This document shows, in pieces, positions 1-7,740 of a stretch of DNA of 46,315 nt. The stretch comes from JAAYCI01 sp964369525. GTDB lineage: Bacteria; Bacillota; Clostridia; Oscillospirales; Ruminococcaceae. Every line of letters starts with the position of its first letter. Within the stretch, counting starts at the first letter, position 1. Location: contig CAYJEW010000016.1 of the NCBI GenBank assembly GCA_964369525.1, forward strand, positions 1 to 46,315, read 5' to 3'. Under the pieces are notes generated by a model, which was given only the letters and a program-made list of their open reading frames with translations, was not told the origin of the DNA and did not search any database. Position numbers and translations under genes: made by a program.

Positions 1-49
1 CGGCACTTTGCCAAGAGCCGCCTTTCGATTCCCAGCTTTTTATGGCAAA
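1..49 (-). repeat. tRNA-tail element next to tRNA-Gly (partial, cut by window start)
   Basis: Bases 2-26 match bases 40671-40695 at 24 of 25 positions, so this is a second copy of the element beside tRNA-Thr. The conserved core is followed on the plus strand by TTCGATTCCCAGC (24-36). That stretch is the reverse complement of the T-loop/T-stem region of the adjacent tRNA-Gly at 12 of 13 positions. A shared CTTTTTAT follows. The rest of the element lies outside the window. The element sits downstream of the tRNA terminator, so only read-through transcripts would contain it. Its function is unknown. Confidence 0.6.
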
Positions 50-80
50 ACAAAAGGAACGCCAAAGGCGTTCCTTTTGT
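50..80 (-). terminator. Rho-independent terminator of tRNA-Gly
   Basis: A perfect 14-base stem (50-63 with 67-80) with a 3-base loop lies just downstream of the tRNA on its own strand. On the minus strand a T-rich stretch follows (TTTTGTTTTG). Confidence 0.85.
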
Positions 81-82
81 TT

Positions 83-156
83 TGGAGCAGGTGATGGGAA
101 TCGAACCCACGTGGCCAGCTTGGAAGGCTGGAGTTCTACCATTGAACTACACCTGC
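83..156 (-). tRNA. tRNA-Gly (anticodon UCC)
   Basis: On the minus strand this is a complete cloverleaf with acceptor GCAGGTG pairing CACCTGC, a T-loop TTCGATT and an encoded CCA at 85-83. The anticodon loop CTTCCAA gives anticodon UCC (bases 124-122), which reads GGA and, by wobble, other GGN codons. The length with CCA is 74. It has its own promoter and terminator. Confidence 0.97.
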
Positions 157-175
157 ATGTGTTTTACGCTATATT

Positions 176-203
176 ATTATAGCACACATTTGTAGCTTTG
201 CAA
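176..203 (-). promoter_or_regulatory. Sigma-A promoter of tRNA-Gly
   Basis: On the minus strand TTGCAA (203-198), a 16-base spacer and TATAAT (181-176) lie about 20 bases upstream of the mature tRNA 5' end. Confidence 0.7.
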
Positions 204-245
204 CCACCCTTGCCACTCGTATTAGCGGAAAAATAGTCCAAAATA

Positions 246-254
246 TGCTATACT
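246..254 (+). promoter_or_regulatory. Extended -10 promoter of the chromate-transporter pair
   Basis: TGCTATACT is an extended -10 box about 150 bases before the first gene. There is no good -35 box upstream, as is common with TGn promoters. The leader between it and base 409 holds no clear regulatory fold. Confidence 0.5.
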
Positions 255-408
255 ATAAAAAGTGCGCAACGGCCTGTGCAATTTTGCGCAGCCGCCCTTT
301 ATTTAAATATCACTGCAAAACTTTACCGCAGGAAACCCCGCCCCACCGCCTGCACACCACCAAAGCCACACCACACTAAGGCTAATTTACTCGAAAGGCA
401 CACACTGC

Positions 409-1005
409 ATGAAACAGTTATGGCTGCTATACTCTGCCTTTTTTCGCATTGGGCTGTTTACGTTTGGCGGCGGCTACGCTATGCTACCCATGCTGGAGCG
501 CGAGGTTACCCAGCGCCACGCATGGGCCAGCCGCCAGGAGCTTGTAAACTACTTTGCCATTGGCCAGTGCACCCCCGGAATTATTGCCGTTAACACCGCC
601 ACCATCATAGGCTACCTGCAGCGAGGCGTTGCAGGCGCAATAAGCGCAACGCTTGGCATTGTTAGCCCCTCGATAGTTATAATAATAATAATCGCCTCCA
701 TTTTGCAAAACTTTGCCCACATTGCGCTGGTGCAAAGCGCATTTGTGGGTGTGCGGGTGGCTGTGAGCGCGCTTATTATAGCGGCGGTTATCCAGCTGTT
801 TCGGGCAAATGTGCTAAGCGCGCCGCCCGAAGGCGCCCCAAAAGGCCTTGTTACATTTCTACGCACCAACACCATAAACATGCTTTTGTGTGCGGCGGCA
901 TTTGTGGCCGTTGGGGTGTTTGGGCTGTCGCCCACATACGTTGTGGCGGTGTCGGCCCTGCTTGGCCTACTCCTTTATAAAAGGAGGCCAAATAAAAATG
1001 AGTAA
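409..1005 (+). CDS. Chromate transporter family protein, first half (ChrA-like)
   Basis: A 198-residue membrane protein of the CHR family. It has the family's N-terminal pattern: a hydrophobic start with FFRIGLFTFGGGYAMLP, then a polar stretch and FAIGQCTPGIIAVNTATIIGY near residues 45-70. Three to four more hydrophobic segments follow. Full-length ChrA is about 400 residues, whereas in many Firmicutes the two homologous halves are separate genes, as here. A weak AAAGG lies about 10 bases before ATG. The 3' end overlaps the second gene by 8 bases, and the RBS of the second gene is inside this one, so the two are translationally coupled. Chromate efflux is the family name. The substrate here is not shown by the sequence and could be another oxyanion. 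Confidence 0.88.
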   Translation: MKQLWLLYSAFFRIGLFTFGGGYAMLPMLEREVTQRHAWASRQELVNYFAIGQCTPGIIAVNTATIIGYLQRGVAGAISATLGIVSPSIVIIIIIASILQNFAHIALVQSAFVGVRVAVSALIIAAVIQLFRANVLSAPPEGAPKGLVTFLRTNTINMLLCAAAFVAVGVFGLSPTYVVAVSALLGLLLYKRRPNKNE

Positions 1006-1546
1006 CCTTCTTCTTTTATGTTTTGAATTTTTTAAAACGGGGCTTTTGGCTGTTGGCGGCGGGCTTGCCACCATTCCTTTTTTAAACTCTATGGCTCAGC
1101 GCTACCCCCAGTGGATGAGCGTGGAAGAGCTAACAAACATGATAGCCGTTGGCGAAAGCACCCCAGGGCCCATAGGCGTAAACATGGCCACATATGTGGG
1201 CTACAACGTAGCCGGCATACCGGGTGCGCTGCTGGCCACATTTTCGCTGGTGCTGCCCTCGCTGGTACTGCTAATGCTAATTGCGCACGCGCTGCAACGC
1301 TGGAGCAACAGCCCAATTGTAAAAGCCGCCTTCAGCGGCCTGCGCCCTGCCGTAACAGGCCTTATTGCGGCGGCCGGCTACTCGGTTTTGCAGATATCTC
1401 TTTTTATCAACGGCGCCTTTAGCCCGCTGCTTTTGGTAATGTTTTTGGTGCTTTTGTGCTGTACCCAGATAAAAGTGCTAAAAAAACTGCACCCTGTTGT
1501 GTACATTGCAGTGGCGGCAGGTATAGGCATGGCGCTGGGGCTGTAG
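998..1546 (+). CDS. Chromate transporter family protein, second half (ChrA-like)
   Basis: A 182-residue paralogue of the preceding gene, with the same layout: LLLCFEFFKTGLLAVGGGLATIPF at the N-terminus and IAVGESTPGPIGVNMATYVGY near residue 50, then several membrane helices. I chose ATG 998 because AAGGAGG (981-987) lies 10 bases upstream. An upstream in-frame extension to 890 would lie entirely within the first gene. The two short proteins are expected to assemble as an antiparallel pair. A terminator follows at 1571-1603. Confidence 0.88.
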   Translation: MSNLLLLCFEFFKTGLLAVGGGLATIPFLNSMAQRYPQWMSVEELTNMIAVGESTPGPIGVNMATYVGYNVAGIPGALLATFSLVLPSLVLLMLIAHALQRWSNSPIVKAAFSGLRPAVTGLIAAAGYSVLQISLFINGAFSPLLLVMFLVLLCCTQIKVLKKLHPVVYIAVAAGIGMALGL

Positions 1547-1570
1547 CGGCGCAACTAATCTTTACCCACA

Positions 1571-1603
1571 AAAAAAGACAGGACAAAATATCCTGTCTTT
1601 TTT
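1571..1603. terminator. Bidirectional terminator between convergent operons
   Basis: The 13-base perfect stem AAAAAAGACAGGA with its complement has a 7-base loop and is flanked by A and T runs. It can end both the rightward transporter pair and the long leftward operon that stops at 1687. Confidence 0.85.
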
Positions 1604-1686
1604 AATGCAACTAAATATAAGGCTTTCTGCCGATTGCCTTTAAAAACATCCGCTTTGCTGCCCTAAATTCCACAGCAGCAACAATG

Positions 1687-3129
1687 CTAATACAGGCCTG
1701 TAATCAGCCCAACCCCATACACCACCAGCGCTATAACAACCGACGCCACAATGGTTATTGGTAGGCCTGCCTTGGTAAAATCTCGTATAGAGAAGTACCC
1801 TGCCGAATACGGCAGTACGTTTGTGGGCGACGATGTTACCATCATAAGGCAAACGCATATGCTTATTGCCACAGGCAGTGTAAGCTGCAGTGCCGAGCCG
1901 CCGTTTTGCATGGCCAAAAGTATTACAATGGGTAGCATAACGGTGGCGGTTACTGCGTTGCTGGAAAAAATCATCTTTACAAACGATGTAAGCAGTATCA
2001 TTACCATAATTTCCAAAAGCAGCGGCATATCGGGCATGCGCCCAAAGATAAGCTGCGATAGCCACTCTGCCGCACCTGTTTGGAAGAGCATCATGCCCAG
2101 CGATATGCCCGTAGCTACCAAAATAATGCTGTTCCAGCCCACATCTTTTTGAATTTCTTTCCACGATAGTGTGCTTGCGCCCGGCAAAAAGAATAAGCAT
2201 ATTGTAAAAAATGCCGGCATAGCCGTGGGAATGGAAATACCCAGCAGTAGCTCAAAAATCGGCGAGCCCACAAGCAGCACTATTGTTAAAATAAACACCA
2301 CTGCGGTAGTTTTTTCGTTGCGGCCCATTTTAGGCAGCAGGTCGTATTCCTTTTTCAGCTGCTGCTTATCAAAAGACAGCGTTTTTGTTTCAAACGGGAA
2401 CACCCACCTTAAAATAAACCACGCAGGCAAAATAAGCATAAGTGTGCACGGCACGCCGTATATCATCCACTGGGTGAATGTTACATCAATGCCGGCAATC
2501 TCGCTAAGCAGCGTAATGGCAATGGGGTTTGCGGCCGAGCCTGCCGGGGTGGCAATTCCGCCTATAGCAGGCCCCCACGCACAACCTATAAGCAGCGCTT
2601 TACCAAAATTGCTCTGCATTGGCTGCACATTCTCACGCTTTAGTATAGACACCCCAAGCGGATACAGCATAGCCGCCGCCGCAATACCGGTTATCCACAT
2701 TGCCAGCATGGAGCCCACAATTAAAAACCCAAGCAGAATTTTAGAGGTGCTGTTGCCTGTTTTGGACAGCACAAACATGGATATCCGCTCGCCCATGCCG
2801 GACTTGCTTATAAACGCCGCCAGTACCAGCACACCTATAAAAAACACAATGGTGTCGTTGCCAAAGCCAAGGCTGATTATCTCTTTAAATGTATCTACCT
2901 TAAGCACCGTAAGCAGTACAACCGCCAGCATACCTGTTATATGAAACGGCAGCGCCTCGCTTAGCCAAAGCACAAGGCAAAACATCAACACCGCAAGCGA
3001 GCTTTTGCCCTGCTGCGTAAGCACCGCACCGCCAAGCTCTTGCAGGCTTTCGGGTATTGGCATAAGCACTATAAGCGCCAGCAAAAAAATTGCCAACACT
3101 ATAAAAAAATAGCTTCGTTTGTGCGCCAT
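1687..3129 (-). CDS. DASS-family (SLC13) dicarboxylate transporter
   Basis: A 480-residue protein with about a dozen hydrophobic segments. It has the divalent anion:Na+ symporter hallmarks: an SNAVTATVMLPI-type motif near residue 385 and a C-terminal TSSPTNVLPYSAGYFSIRDF motif that forms part of the substrate site. The family moves succinate, malate, citrate, tartrate or sulfate, either with sodium or by exchange. This is the last gene of the leftward operon, 18 bases after the SucD-like gene. Its place behind an acyl-CoA ligase suggests that it exports the dicarboxylate end product, or exchanges it for substrate. That is inference. The RBS is weak (AAGAGTGAG), so translation may be coupled. 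Confidence 0.88.
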   Translation of the reverse strand: MAHKRSYFFIVLAIFLLALIVLMPIPESLQELGGAVLTQQGKSSLAVLMFCLVLWLSEALPFHITGMLAVVLLTVLKVDTFKEIISLGFGNDTIVFFIGVLVLAAFISKSGMGERISMFVLSKTGNSTSKILLGFLIVGSMLAMWITGIAAAAMLYPLGVSILKRENVQPMQSNFGKALLIGCAWGPAIGGIATPAGSAANPIAITLLSEIAGIDVTFTQWMIYGVPCTLMLILPAWFILRWVFPFETKTLSFDKQQLKKEYDLLPKMGRNEKTTAVVFILTIVLLVGSPIFELLLGISIPTAMPAFFTICLFFLPGASTLSWKEIQKDVGWNSIILVATGISLGMMLFQTGAAEWLSQLIFGRMPDMPLLLEIMVMILLTSFVKMIFSSNAVTATVMLPIVILLAMQNGGSALQLTLPVAISICVCLMMVTSSPTNVLPYSAGYFSIRDFTKAGLPITIVASVVIALVVYGVGLITGLY

Positions 3130-3147
3130 AAACTCACTCTTATCCGA

Positions 3148-4032
3148 TTATTTTTGTAGCACTTTTTGCAGCAGCGTGCCTACCTCGCGGGGTTTTTTAG
3201 CGGTGCTAACCCCCACAGCCTCAAGGCATGCAATCTTGTGCGCAACAGAGCCTGTGCCGTTGCTTATAATAGCGCCGGCGTGGCCCATTCTTTTGCCTTC
3301 GGGCGCTGTACGCCCACCCAAAAATGCCACCAAAGGCTTTGTAAACTTGCCCTCTTCAATAGCCTGCGCCACCTCTTCTTCCATGGTGCCGCCAAGCTCG
3401 CCTATAATAACCACAGCTTTTGTGTCTTCATCTTTTTCGTAAAACGGCAAAAGCTGTGCAAAACGAGTAGCCGGTACGGTGTCGCCGCCTACGCCTATTA
3501 GGGTAGACACGCCAAAGCCCGCCTCCACAATCATGGCTGTTACCTCGTTTGTAAGCGAGCCGCTGCGTGTCATCACGCCAACGCTGCCCGGCTTATACAC
3601 ACGCTCTATCCAGTACGGAAAACACCCCATCATGCCCTGCCCCGGTGTAATCATGCCCGATGTGTTACCGCCTATCACCATGGCGCCTGCCGCATTTGCC
3701 GCAGCACGAATTTTTACGGTTTCGTGCAATGGAATGTTTTCGGCTATGGTTACAATTAGCTTTATGCCTGCGGCAAGGCTTTCCATAACGCCGTCGTACA
3801 CAGCCGCCGGTGGTACAAACAGCATGCTTGCGTCTGCCTGCACGTTGGCTGTGGCTTCTTTAACGGTGTTGTACACCTTAACGCCACACACTTCGTCTAC
3901 CTTATGGCCGGGGGTAACGCCCGCCACAACATTTGTGCCCATGTCTATCATATGCTGGGTCCAAAAACTGCCCTCGGCCCCTGTAATTCCCTGCACAAGC
4001 ACACGTGTTTGCCCGTTTATTAAAATGCTCAT
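3148..4032 (-). CDS. sucD: Succinyl-CoA-ligase-like acyl-CoA synthetase, alpha subunit
   Basis: A 294-residue homologue of SucD, with an N-terminal CoA-binding Rossmann domain (VQGITGAEGSFWTQHM, about residues 13-28) and the phosphohistidine loop GKRMGHAGAII with His251. The family interconverts a dicarboxylyl-CoA plus ADP and phosphate with the free acid, CoA and ATP. The start at 4032 overlaps the stop of the beta-subunit gene (ATGA). The substrate-side loop differs from typical SucD: the usual PGIITPGE region reads SGMITPGQ, followed by MMGCFPYW. The partner subunit diverges as well. The acid may therefore not be succinate; malate or a branched dicarboxylate is possible. The symbol is by family only. 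Confidence 0.85.
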   Translation of the reverse strand: MSILINGQTRVLVQGITGAEGSFWTQHMIDMGTNVVAGVTPGHKVDEVCGVKVYNTVKEATANVQADASMLFVPPAAVYDGVMESLAAGIKLIVTIAENIPLHETVKIRAAANAAGAMVIGGNTSGMITPGQGMMGCFPYWIERVYKPGSVGVMTRSGSLTNEVTAMIVEAGFGVSTLIGVGGDTVPATRFAQLLPFYEKDEDTKAVVIIGELGGTMEEEVAQAIEEGKFTKPLVAFLGGRTAPEGKRMGHAGAIISNGTGSVAHKIACLEAVGVSTAKKPREVGTLLQKVLQK

Positions 4033-5159
4033 CTGCTCTTTATCTCCTTTGCCAGCTCTACCGCTTTTTCCACAGCCTCTTCGGTGTCTGTGAATGTTAG
4101 CTGCCCTGCATTTTGCAAAATCTCGCGTGCGCGCTCTTCGTTTGTGCCACGCAGGCAAAAAATTACCGGCTGGCTTGGCTTAAACTCTTCAATAGCCCTC
4201 ACAGCCTCTTGCGCAATTATGTCCACCCTGGCAATGGTGCCAAACGCCACAATCAAAATTACCTCTGTGGGATGCTTTAGGCAAATTTCCATAGCACGGT
4301 GGGCTTTTTTGTAGTGCGGCCCGCCAAACTCTAAGTAGGTAGACACGCTGCCCCCTGCGTAGTTTACTAGGTCGTAAACCACGGTGGTAAGCCCTGCGCC
4401 TGCACACATTAGCGCAATGTCGCCATCAAAGCCCAAATACGGCATGCCCTCTTCGGCCGCCATACGCTCGGCTTCTTCGGTGTACACGGCGGTAGCCTTG
4501 GCAAAGTTTTGTTTTGCAAATGCTGTGTTGTCGTCTAAAATCAGCTTGCCGTCGCCTGCAACAACCAGCCGCTCGTCACCCACAACAAACAGCGGGTTAA
4601 TCTCGGCCATCTCGGCGCCTGTATTAACAAAAAGGCGCACCAGCTTCATAATAATATTTGCCACTAGCTTTGCGGTTTTGTCTGTAAGGCCCATGCCGTA
4701 TGCAATCTCGCGGCACTGGTATGGCATTAGGCCGGCGTTTAGGTTAAACGCTGTTTTAATAATAAGCTCTGGGTTTGTGTGGGCAATCTCTTCAATATCA
4801 ATGCCGCCGCTGGCACACGCCAACACAACGCCCTGCGCCCCCGCAGCGTCCAGTATTACCGACACATACAGCTCCTGCTCGTATGGCACGGCTTCTTCTA
4901 TAAGAATGCTGCTCACGCCATATTCCGAAGCAAACATCTCTTGCGCCATTTTTTGCGCGTCTTCCTTTGTTTTGGCAAGTTTTACAAGCCCTGCCTTGCC
5001 GCGGCCGCCCATAAGCACCTGCGATTTAACCACGCACGGCAGGCCAATATTGTCCACAGCCGCCCCCACCTCTTGTGCGGTGGCTGCCAGCTGCGAGTTT
5101 GGCACGGTAATGCCCTCTTTTTCAAACACTTGCTTTGCTTGATATTCAAATAAATTCAT
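4029..5159 (-). CDS. sucC: Succinyl-CoA-ligase-like acyl-CoA synthetase, beta subunit
   Basis: A 376-residue ATP-grasp protein of the SucC family. It starts MNLFEYQAKQVFEKEGI, has the nucleotide-binding stretch VVKSQVLMGGRGKAG (about residues 45-60) and the metal-site motif AEINPL. ATG 5159 is chosen because GGAG lies 8-9 bases upstream. The earlier in-frame ATG at 5165 abuts that RBS. Two segments that are highly conserved in true SucC are altered: the NGAGLAM region reads CAGAGLTT, and the NIFGGI-RCD region reads AFGTIARVD. I read this as a ligase for another dicarboxylate. It is the first gene after a 200-base intercistronic gap containing a hairpin. Confidence 0.85.
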   Translation of the reverse strand: MNLFEYQAKQVFEKEGITVPNSQLAATAQEVGAAVDNIGLPCVVKSQVLMGGRGKAGLVKLAKTKEDAQKMAQEMFASEYGVSSILIEEAVPYEQELYVSVILDAAGAQGVVLACASGGIDIEEIAHTNPELIIKTAFNLNAGLMPYQCREIAYGMGLTDKTAKLVANIIMKLVRLFVNTGAEMAEINPLFVVGDERLVVAGDGKLILDDNTAFAKQNFAKATAVYTEEAERMAAEEGMPYLGFDGDIALMCAGAGLTTVVYDLVNYAGGSVSTYLEFGGPHYKKAHRAMEICLKHPTEVILIVAFGTIARVDIIAQEAVRAIEEFKPSQPVIFCLRGTNEERAREILQNAGQLTFTDTEEAVEKAVELAKEIKSR

Positions 5160-5319
5160 AATCATCTCCGCTTTTCGCAAAAGTATGTGCGCCCGTTTTT
5201 AAAAAAACCATCAATTGTTGCAGCGCCGCGGCGCCTGTGTGGGGCCCATAATGCAATATAACCCCTTTTTTGCTGCAACCTTACTTGTATGGCTTTAGCC
5301 CTCGGCAACTTACGGCATT

Positions 5320-5353
5320 AAGGCCCTGCCTACTTTACGCAGGCAAAGGCCTT
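5320..5353 (-). other. Intercistronic hairpin between hydroxylase S gene and sucC-like gene
   Basis: AAGGCC (5320-5325) pairs with GGCCTT (5348-5353), and TGCCT (5327-5331) pairs with AGGCA (5341-5345). There is no T run downstream on the minus strand, so it looks like a processing or stabilising element rather than a terminator. A 12-base palindrome GCGCCGCGGCGC (5223-5234) lies in the same gap. Confidence 0.45.
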
Positions 5354-5360
5354 TTTTGCT

Positions 5361-5840
5361 TTAGGTTGCGTCGTTTTGTAGCTGCTGTGCAGCCATGTAC
5401 ACAGCATCTATAATTTTTTTGTAGCCTGTGCAGCGGCAAAGGTTGCCCGAAATACCAACGCGAATGCTCTCGCGGTCGGCCTTGCCGCCTTCCATAAGGT
5501 AGTTTATGCCTGCCACCATCATGCCTGGTGTGCAAAAACCGCATTGGCTTGCGCCGCACTGCGCAAACGCATTGCGCAACACCTGCCCCACCTTTTGCTC
5601 CTTGCTAAGGCCGGTAACTGTCCACAAATCGTGCCCCTCGCAAGAGAAGGCCGGCGTAACGCAAGACTTTACGGCCACACCGTCCAGCACAACCGAACAT
5701 GCGCCGCAGTCGCCCTCTTCGCAGCCACACTTCACCTCTACAAAGCCGTGCCCACGCAAAAAGCGCATAAGGTTTTCTTCCGGCTTTACTTCAAGCGTGT
5801 GTTGCTTGCCGTTTATGTTTAGTGTAATTTCGTTATGCAT
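5361..5840 (-). CDS. Molybdenum hydroxylase iron-sulfur subunit (CoxS/NdhS-like)
   Basis: A 159-residue two-cluster ferredoxin subunit. The plant-type [2Fe-2S] ligands are Cys40, Cys45, Cys48 and Cys60 (CEEGDCGAC pattern). The C-terminal helical domain carries the second cluster in CGFCTPG and LCRCTGY. It passes electrons from the molybdenum site to the flavin subunit. ATG 5840 overlaps the end of the FAD-subunit gene by 8 bases, and AGGAGG lies 8 bases upstream. The length is normal for the family (150-170). Confidence 0.93.
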   Translation of the reverse strand: MHNEITLNINGKQHTLEVKPEENLMRFLRGHGFVEVKCGCEEGDCGACSVVLDGVAVKSCVTPAFSCEGHDLWTVTGLSKEQKVGQVLRNAFAQCGASQCGFCTPGMMVAGINYLMEGGKADRESIRVGISGNLCRCTGYKKIIDAVYMAAQQLQNDAT

Positions 5841-6714
5841 TAGCCGCATCCTCCTCGTTTTCGCATATGCCGCATGCTTTGTATACCACTTTGCGCAGCA
5901 AATTTCCGGCAACAAGGCGTCTGTATTCAGCGCTACCCCTCACGTCGGTTATGGGGCTAATGTCGTTATTAATGGCCTGCATGGCCTCTTGCATTAGCTC
6001 AGGGGTTAGCTTTTTACCTTTTAGCACAGCCTCTGCGTTTTTGGCGCGCACCGGTGTTGGTGCTACAGCGCCCACGCCAACCGCAATGTTGGCAATTGTA
6101 CCGTCGCTTTCCATATTAACAGCTGCCGCTATGTTTACAAGCGAAATTGCCATAGAGTTACGCAGCCCCAGCTTGTAGAACGACGCGTTCGGGTTTGCAT
6201 CAAACTCTACCGATGTAATCATCTCGCCCGGCTCAAGCACAGTTTTGCCAACGCCTGTAAAAAACTCGTTTATTGGCACGCTGCGGCTGCCGCCCTTTTT
6301 CTGAATAATCACATCTGCGCAGTAAACCAGCAAAGGCGGCGCGCTATCGGCCGAGGGCGACGCATTGCCTAGGTTACCCGCAATGCTGGCGCTGTTGCGT
6401 ATGGTTGGGTCGGCAAAGTCGTTTGCCGCCAAAAACAGCGCCGTTGCGTTTTCGCGTATCACATCCGACATAGCAATTTTGTGCATGGTGGTATTTGCGC
6501 CTATCTGCACCCTGCCGTTGCTGCATTTTATGTAGCTAAGCTCTTTAATATCTCGCACGTTTATAAAGGTAACAGGTGCTGCAAGGCGGCCCAAATGCAG
6601 GCGCACCATTGTATCGGTGCCGCCGCATATAATGCGCGCGGTGTCTTTGTGTTGTTGCAAAAGCTCTAGCGCATCATCAAGGCTTTTGGCGTTATAACTT
6701 TTAAACTCACCCAC
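5833..6714 (-). CDS. Molybdenum hydroxylase FAD subunit (CoxM/NdhF-like)
   Basis: A 293-residue FAD-binding protein of the molybdopterin dehydrogenase family. Visible motifs are ICGGTDTMVRLHLGR (about 29-43), where the FAD pyrophosphate binds, and ATIRNSASIAGNLGNASPSAD-like sequence near residues 105-125, which contacts the flavin. The C-terminal CO-dehydrogenase-flavoprotein domain follows (LRNSMAISLVNIAAAV). The start is GTG 6714, directly after the TAG stop of the M gene, so translation is coupled. The size is close to the 33 kDa flavoprotein of Eubacterium barkeri nicotinate dehydrogenase. Confidence 0.92.
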   Translation of the reverse strand: MGEFKSYNAKSLDDALELLQQHKDTARIICGGTDTMVRLHLGRLAAPVTFINVRDIKELSYIKCSNGRVQIGANTTMHKIAMSDVIRENATALFLAANDFADPTIRNSASIAGNLGNASPSADSAPPLLVYCADVIIQKKGGSRSVPINEFFTGVGKTVLEPGEMITSVEFDANPNASFYKLGLRNSMAISLVNIAAAVNMESDGTIANIAVGVGAVAPTPVRAKNAEAVLKGKKLTPELMQEAMQAINNDISPITDVRGSAEYRRLVAGNLLRKVVYKACGICENEEDAANA

Positions 6715-7737
6715 CTAGTTCACCCCCTCTTTCCCTTTTGCTTCTAGCTCACGCAGCGCAAAGAAAACTTTTTCGCGGGTAGCCGGCAGCGATTTTATTT
6801 TAGCGCCTGTGGCGTTGTATATAGCGTTTATAATTGCGGGTGCTGTTGGGTTGCAGGTTGGCTCCGAAACACCTTTTGCGCCAAACGGGCCTTTTTCCTC
6901 GGGTATCTCAAGGCAATCCACAATAAACCTTGTGGGCACATCCATAGATGTGGGAATTTGGTAGGTGGCGAGCGAGGGGTTTTTCATTCTGCCGTCCTGC
7001 TCGTCTTCCAAAATTTGTTCCATAAGGCCGTAGCCAATGCCCATAACAACGCCGCCCTCAATTTGGCCTTCAACCAGCATGGGGTTTATCATTTTGCCGC
7101 AGTCGTGCACCGCAACAAGCTTTAAAATCTCCACTTCGCCTGTGTCGGTATCCACCTCAACTTCGGCAATCTGGGTGGCGTAAATGCTAACCTCAAACGG
7201 CATGCCCTGCCCTGTTTCGGGGTCTATAGGCATGGTGGCAGGCGAGTAAGAATCTACCGCAAGCACAGGCCTGCCCAGCACACGCTCGGAGTAAAACGCA
7301 GCGTCGGCAATGCTCATGCGCTGCGAGGGCCAATAGCGCAGGTATATCTCGCCATCTTCAATGGCCAGCTGGTTTGAGTGTATAAGCCCAAGCTTTCTTG
7401 CAGCGGCGTCCAGCAAAATTTCGCGGGCGTTTGCCGCGGTTTTTTGCACTGCGTTGCCGGCAATATACGTTACCCTGCAAGCGCCTGTGCCTGCGTCGTA
7501 CGGGGTAAGCTCGGTATCGCCCCAAACAAGGCGCACCTGCTCAAACTTTACGCCTATCTCCTCTGCAACAATCTGCATAAGGCAGGTGTTAGAGCCTTGG
7601 CCTATATCCATAGCGCCAACGTTTAGCACCACGGTTCCGTCGTGGTTAACCTTAATAAATGCGCCCGCCGGGTTTGGCTTGCCGGTAGAGCCGTTGGGGT
7701 AAAACATACATGCAATGCCTTTTCCTCGCTTTTTCAT
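6715..7737 (-). CDS. Molybdenum hydroxylase large-subunit C-terminal half (NdhM-like)
   Basis: A 340-residue protein equal to the second molybdopterin-binding domain of xanthine-dehydrogenase-type enzymes. MDIGQGSNTCLMQIVAEEIG (about 43-62) is a cofactor-binding stretch, and GAKGVSEPT holds the active-site glutamate (Glu292). In most family members this region is fused to the N-terminal half. Here the two are separate genes in the same reading frame, parted only by TAA and one codon. AAAGGGGGAG lies 8 bases before this ATG, so the split looks genuine and not a sequencing error. Nicotinate dehydrogenase of E. barkeri has the same L (50 kDa) plus M (37 kDa) division. Confidence 0.9.
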   Translation of the reverse strand: MKKRGKGIACMFYPNGSTGKPNPAGAFIKVNHDGTVVLNVGAMDIGQGSNTCLMQIVAEEIGVKFEQVRLVWGDTELTPYDAGTGACRVTYIAGNAVQKTAANAREILLDAAARKLGLIHSNQLAIEDGEIYLRYWPSQRMSIADAAFYSERVLGRPVLAVDSYSPATMPIDPETGQGMPFEVSIYATQIAEVEVDTDTGEVEILKLVAVHDCGKMINPMLVEGQIEGGVVMGIGYGLMEQILEDEQDGRMKNPSLATYQIPTSMDVPTRFIVDCLEIPEEKGPFGAKGVSEPTCNPTAPAIINAIYNATGAKIKSLPATREKVFFALRELEAKGKEGVN

Positions 7738-7740
7738 GTG

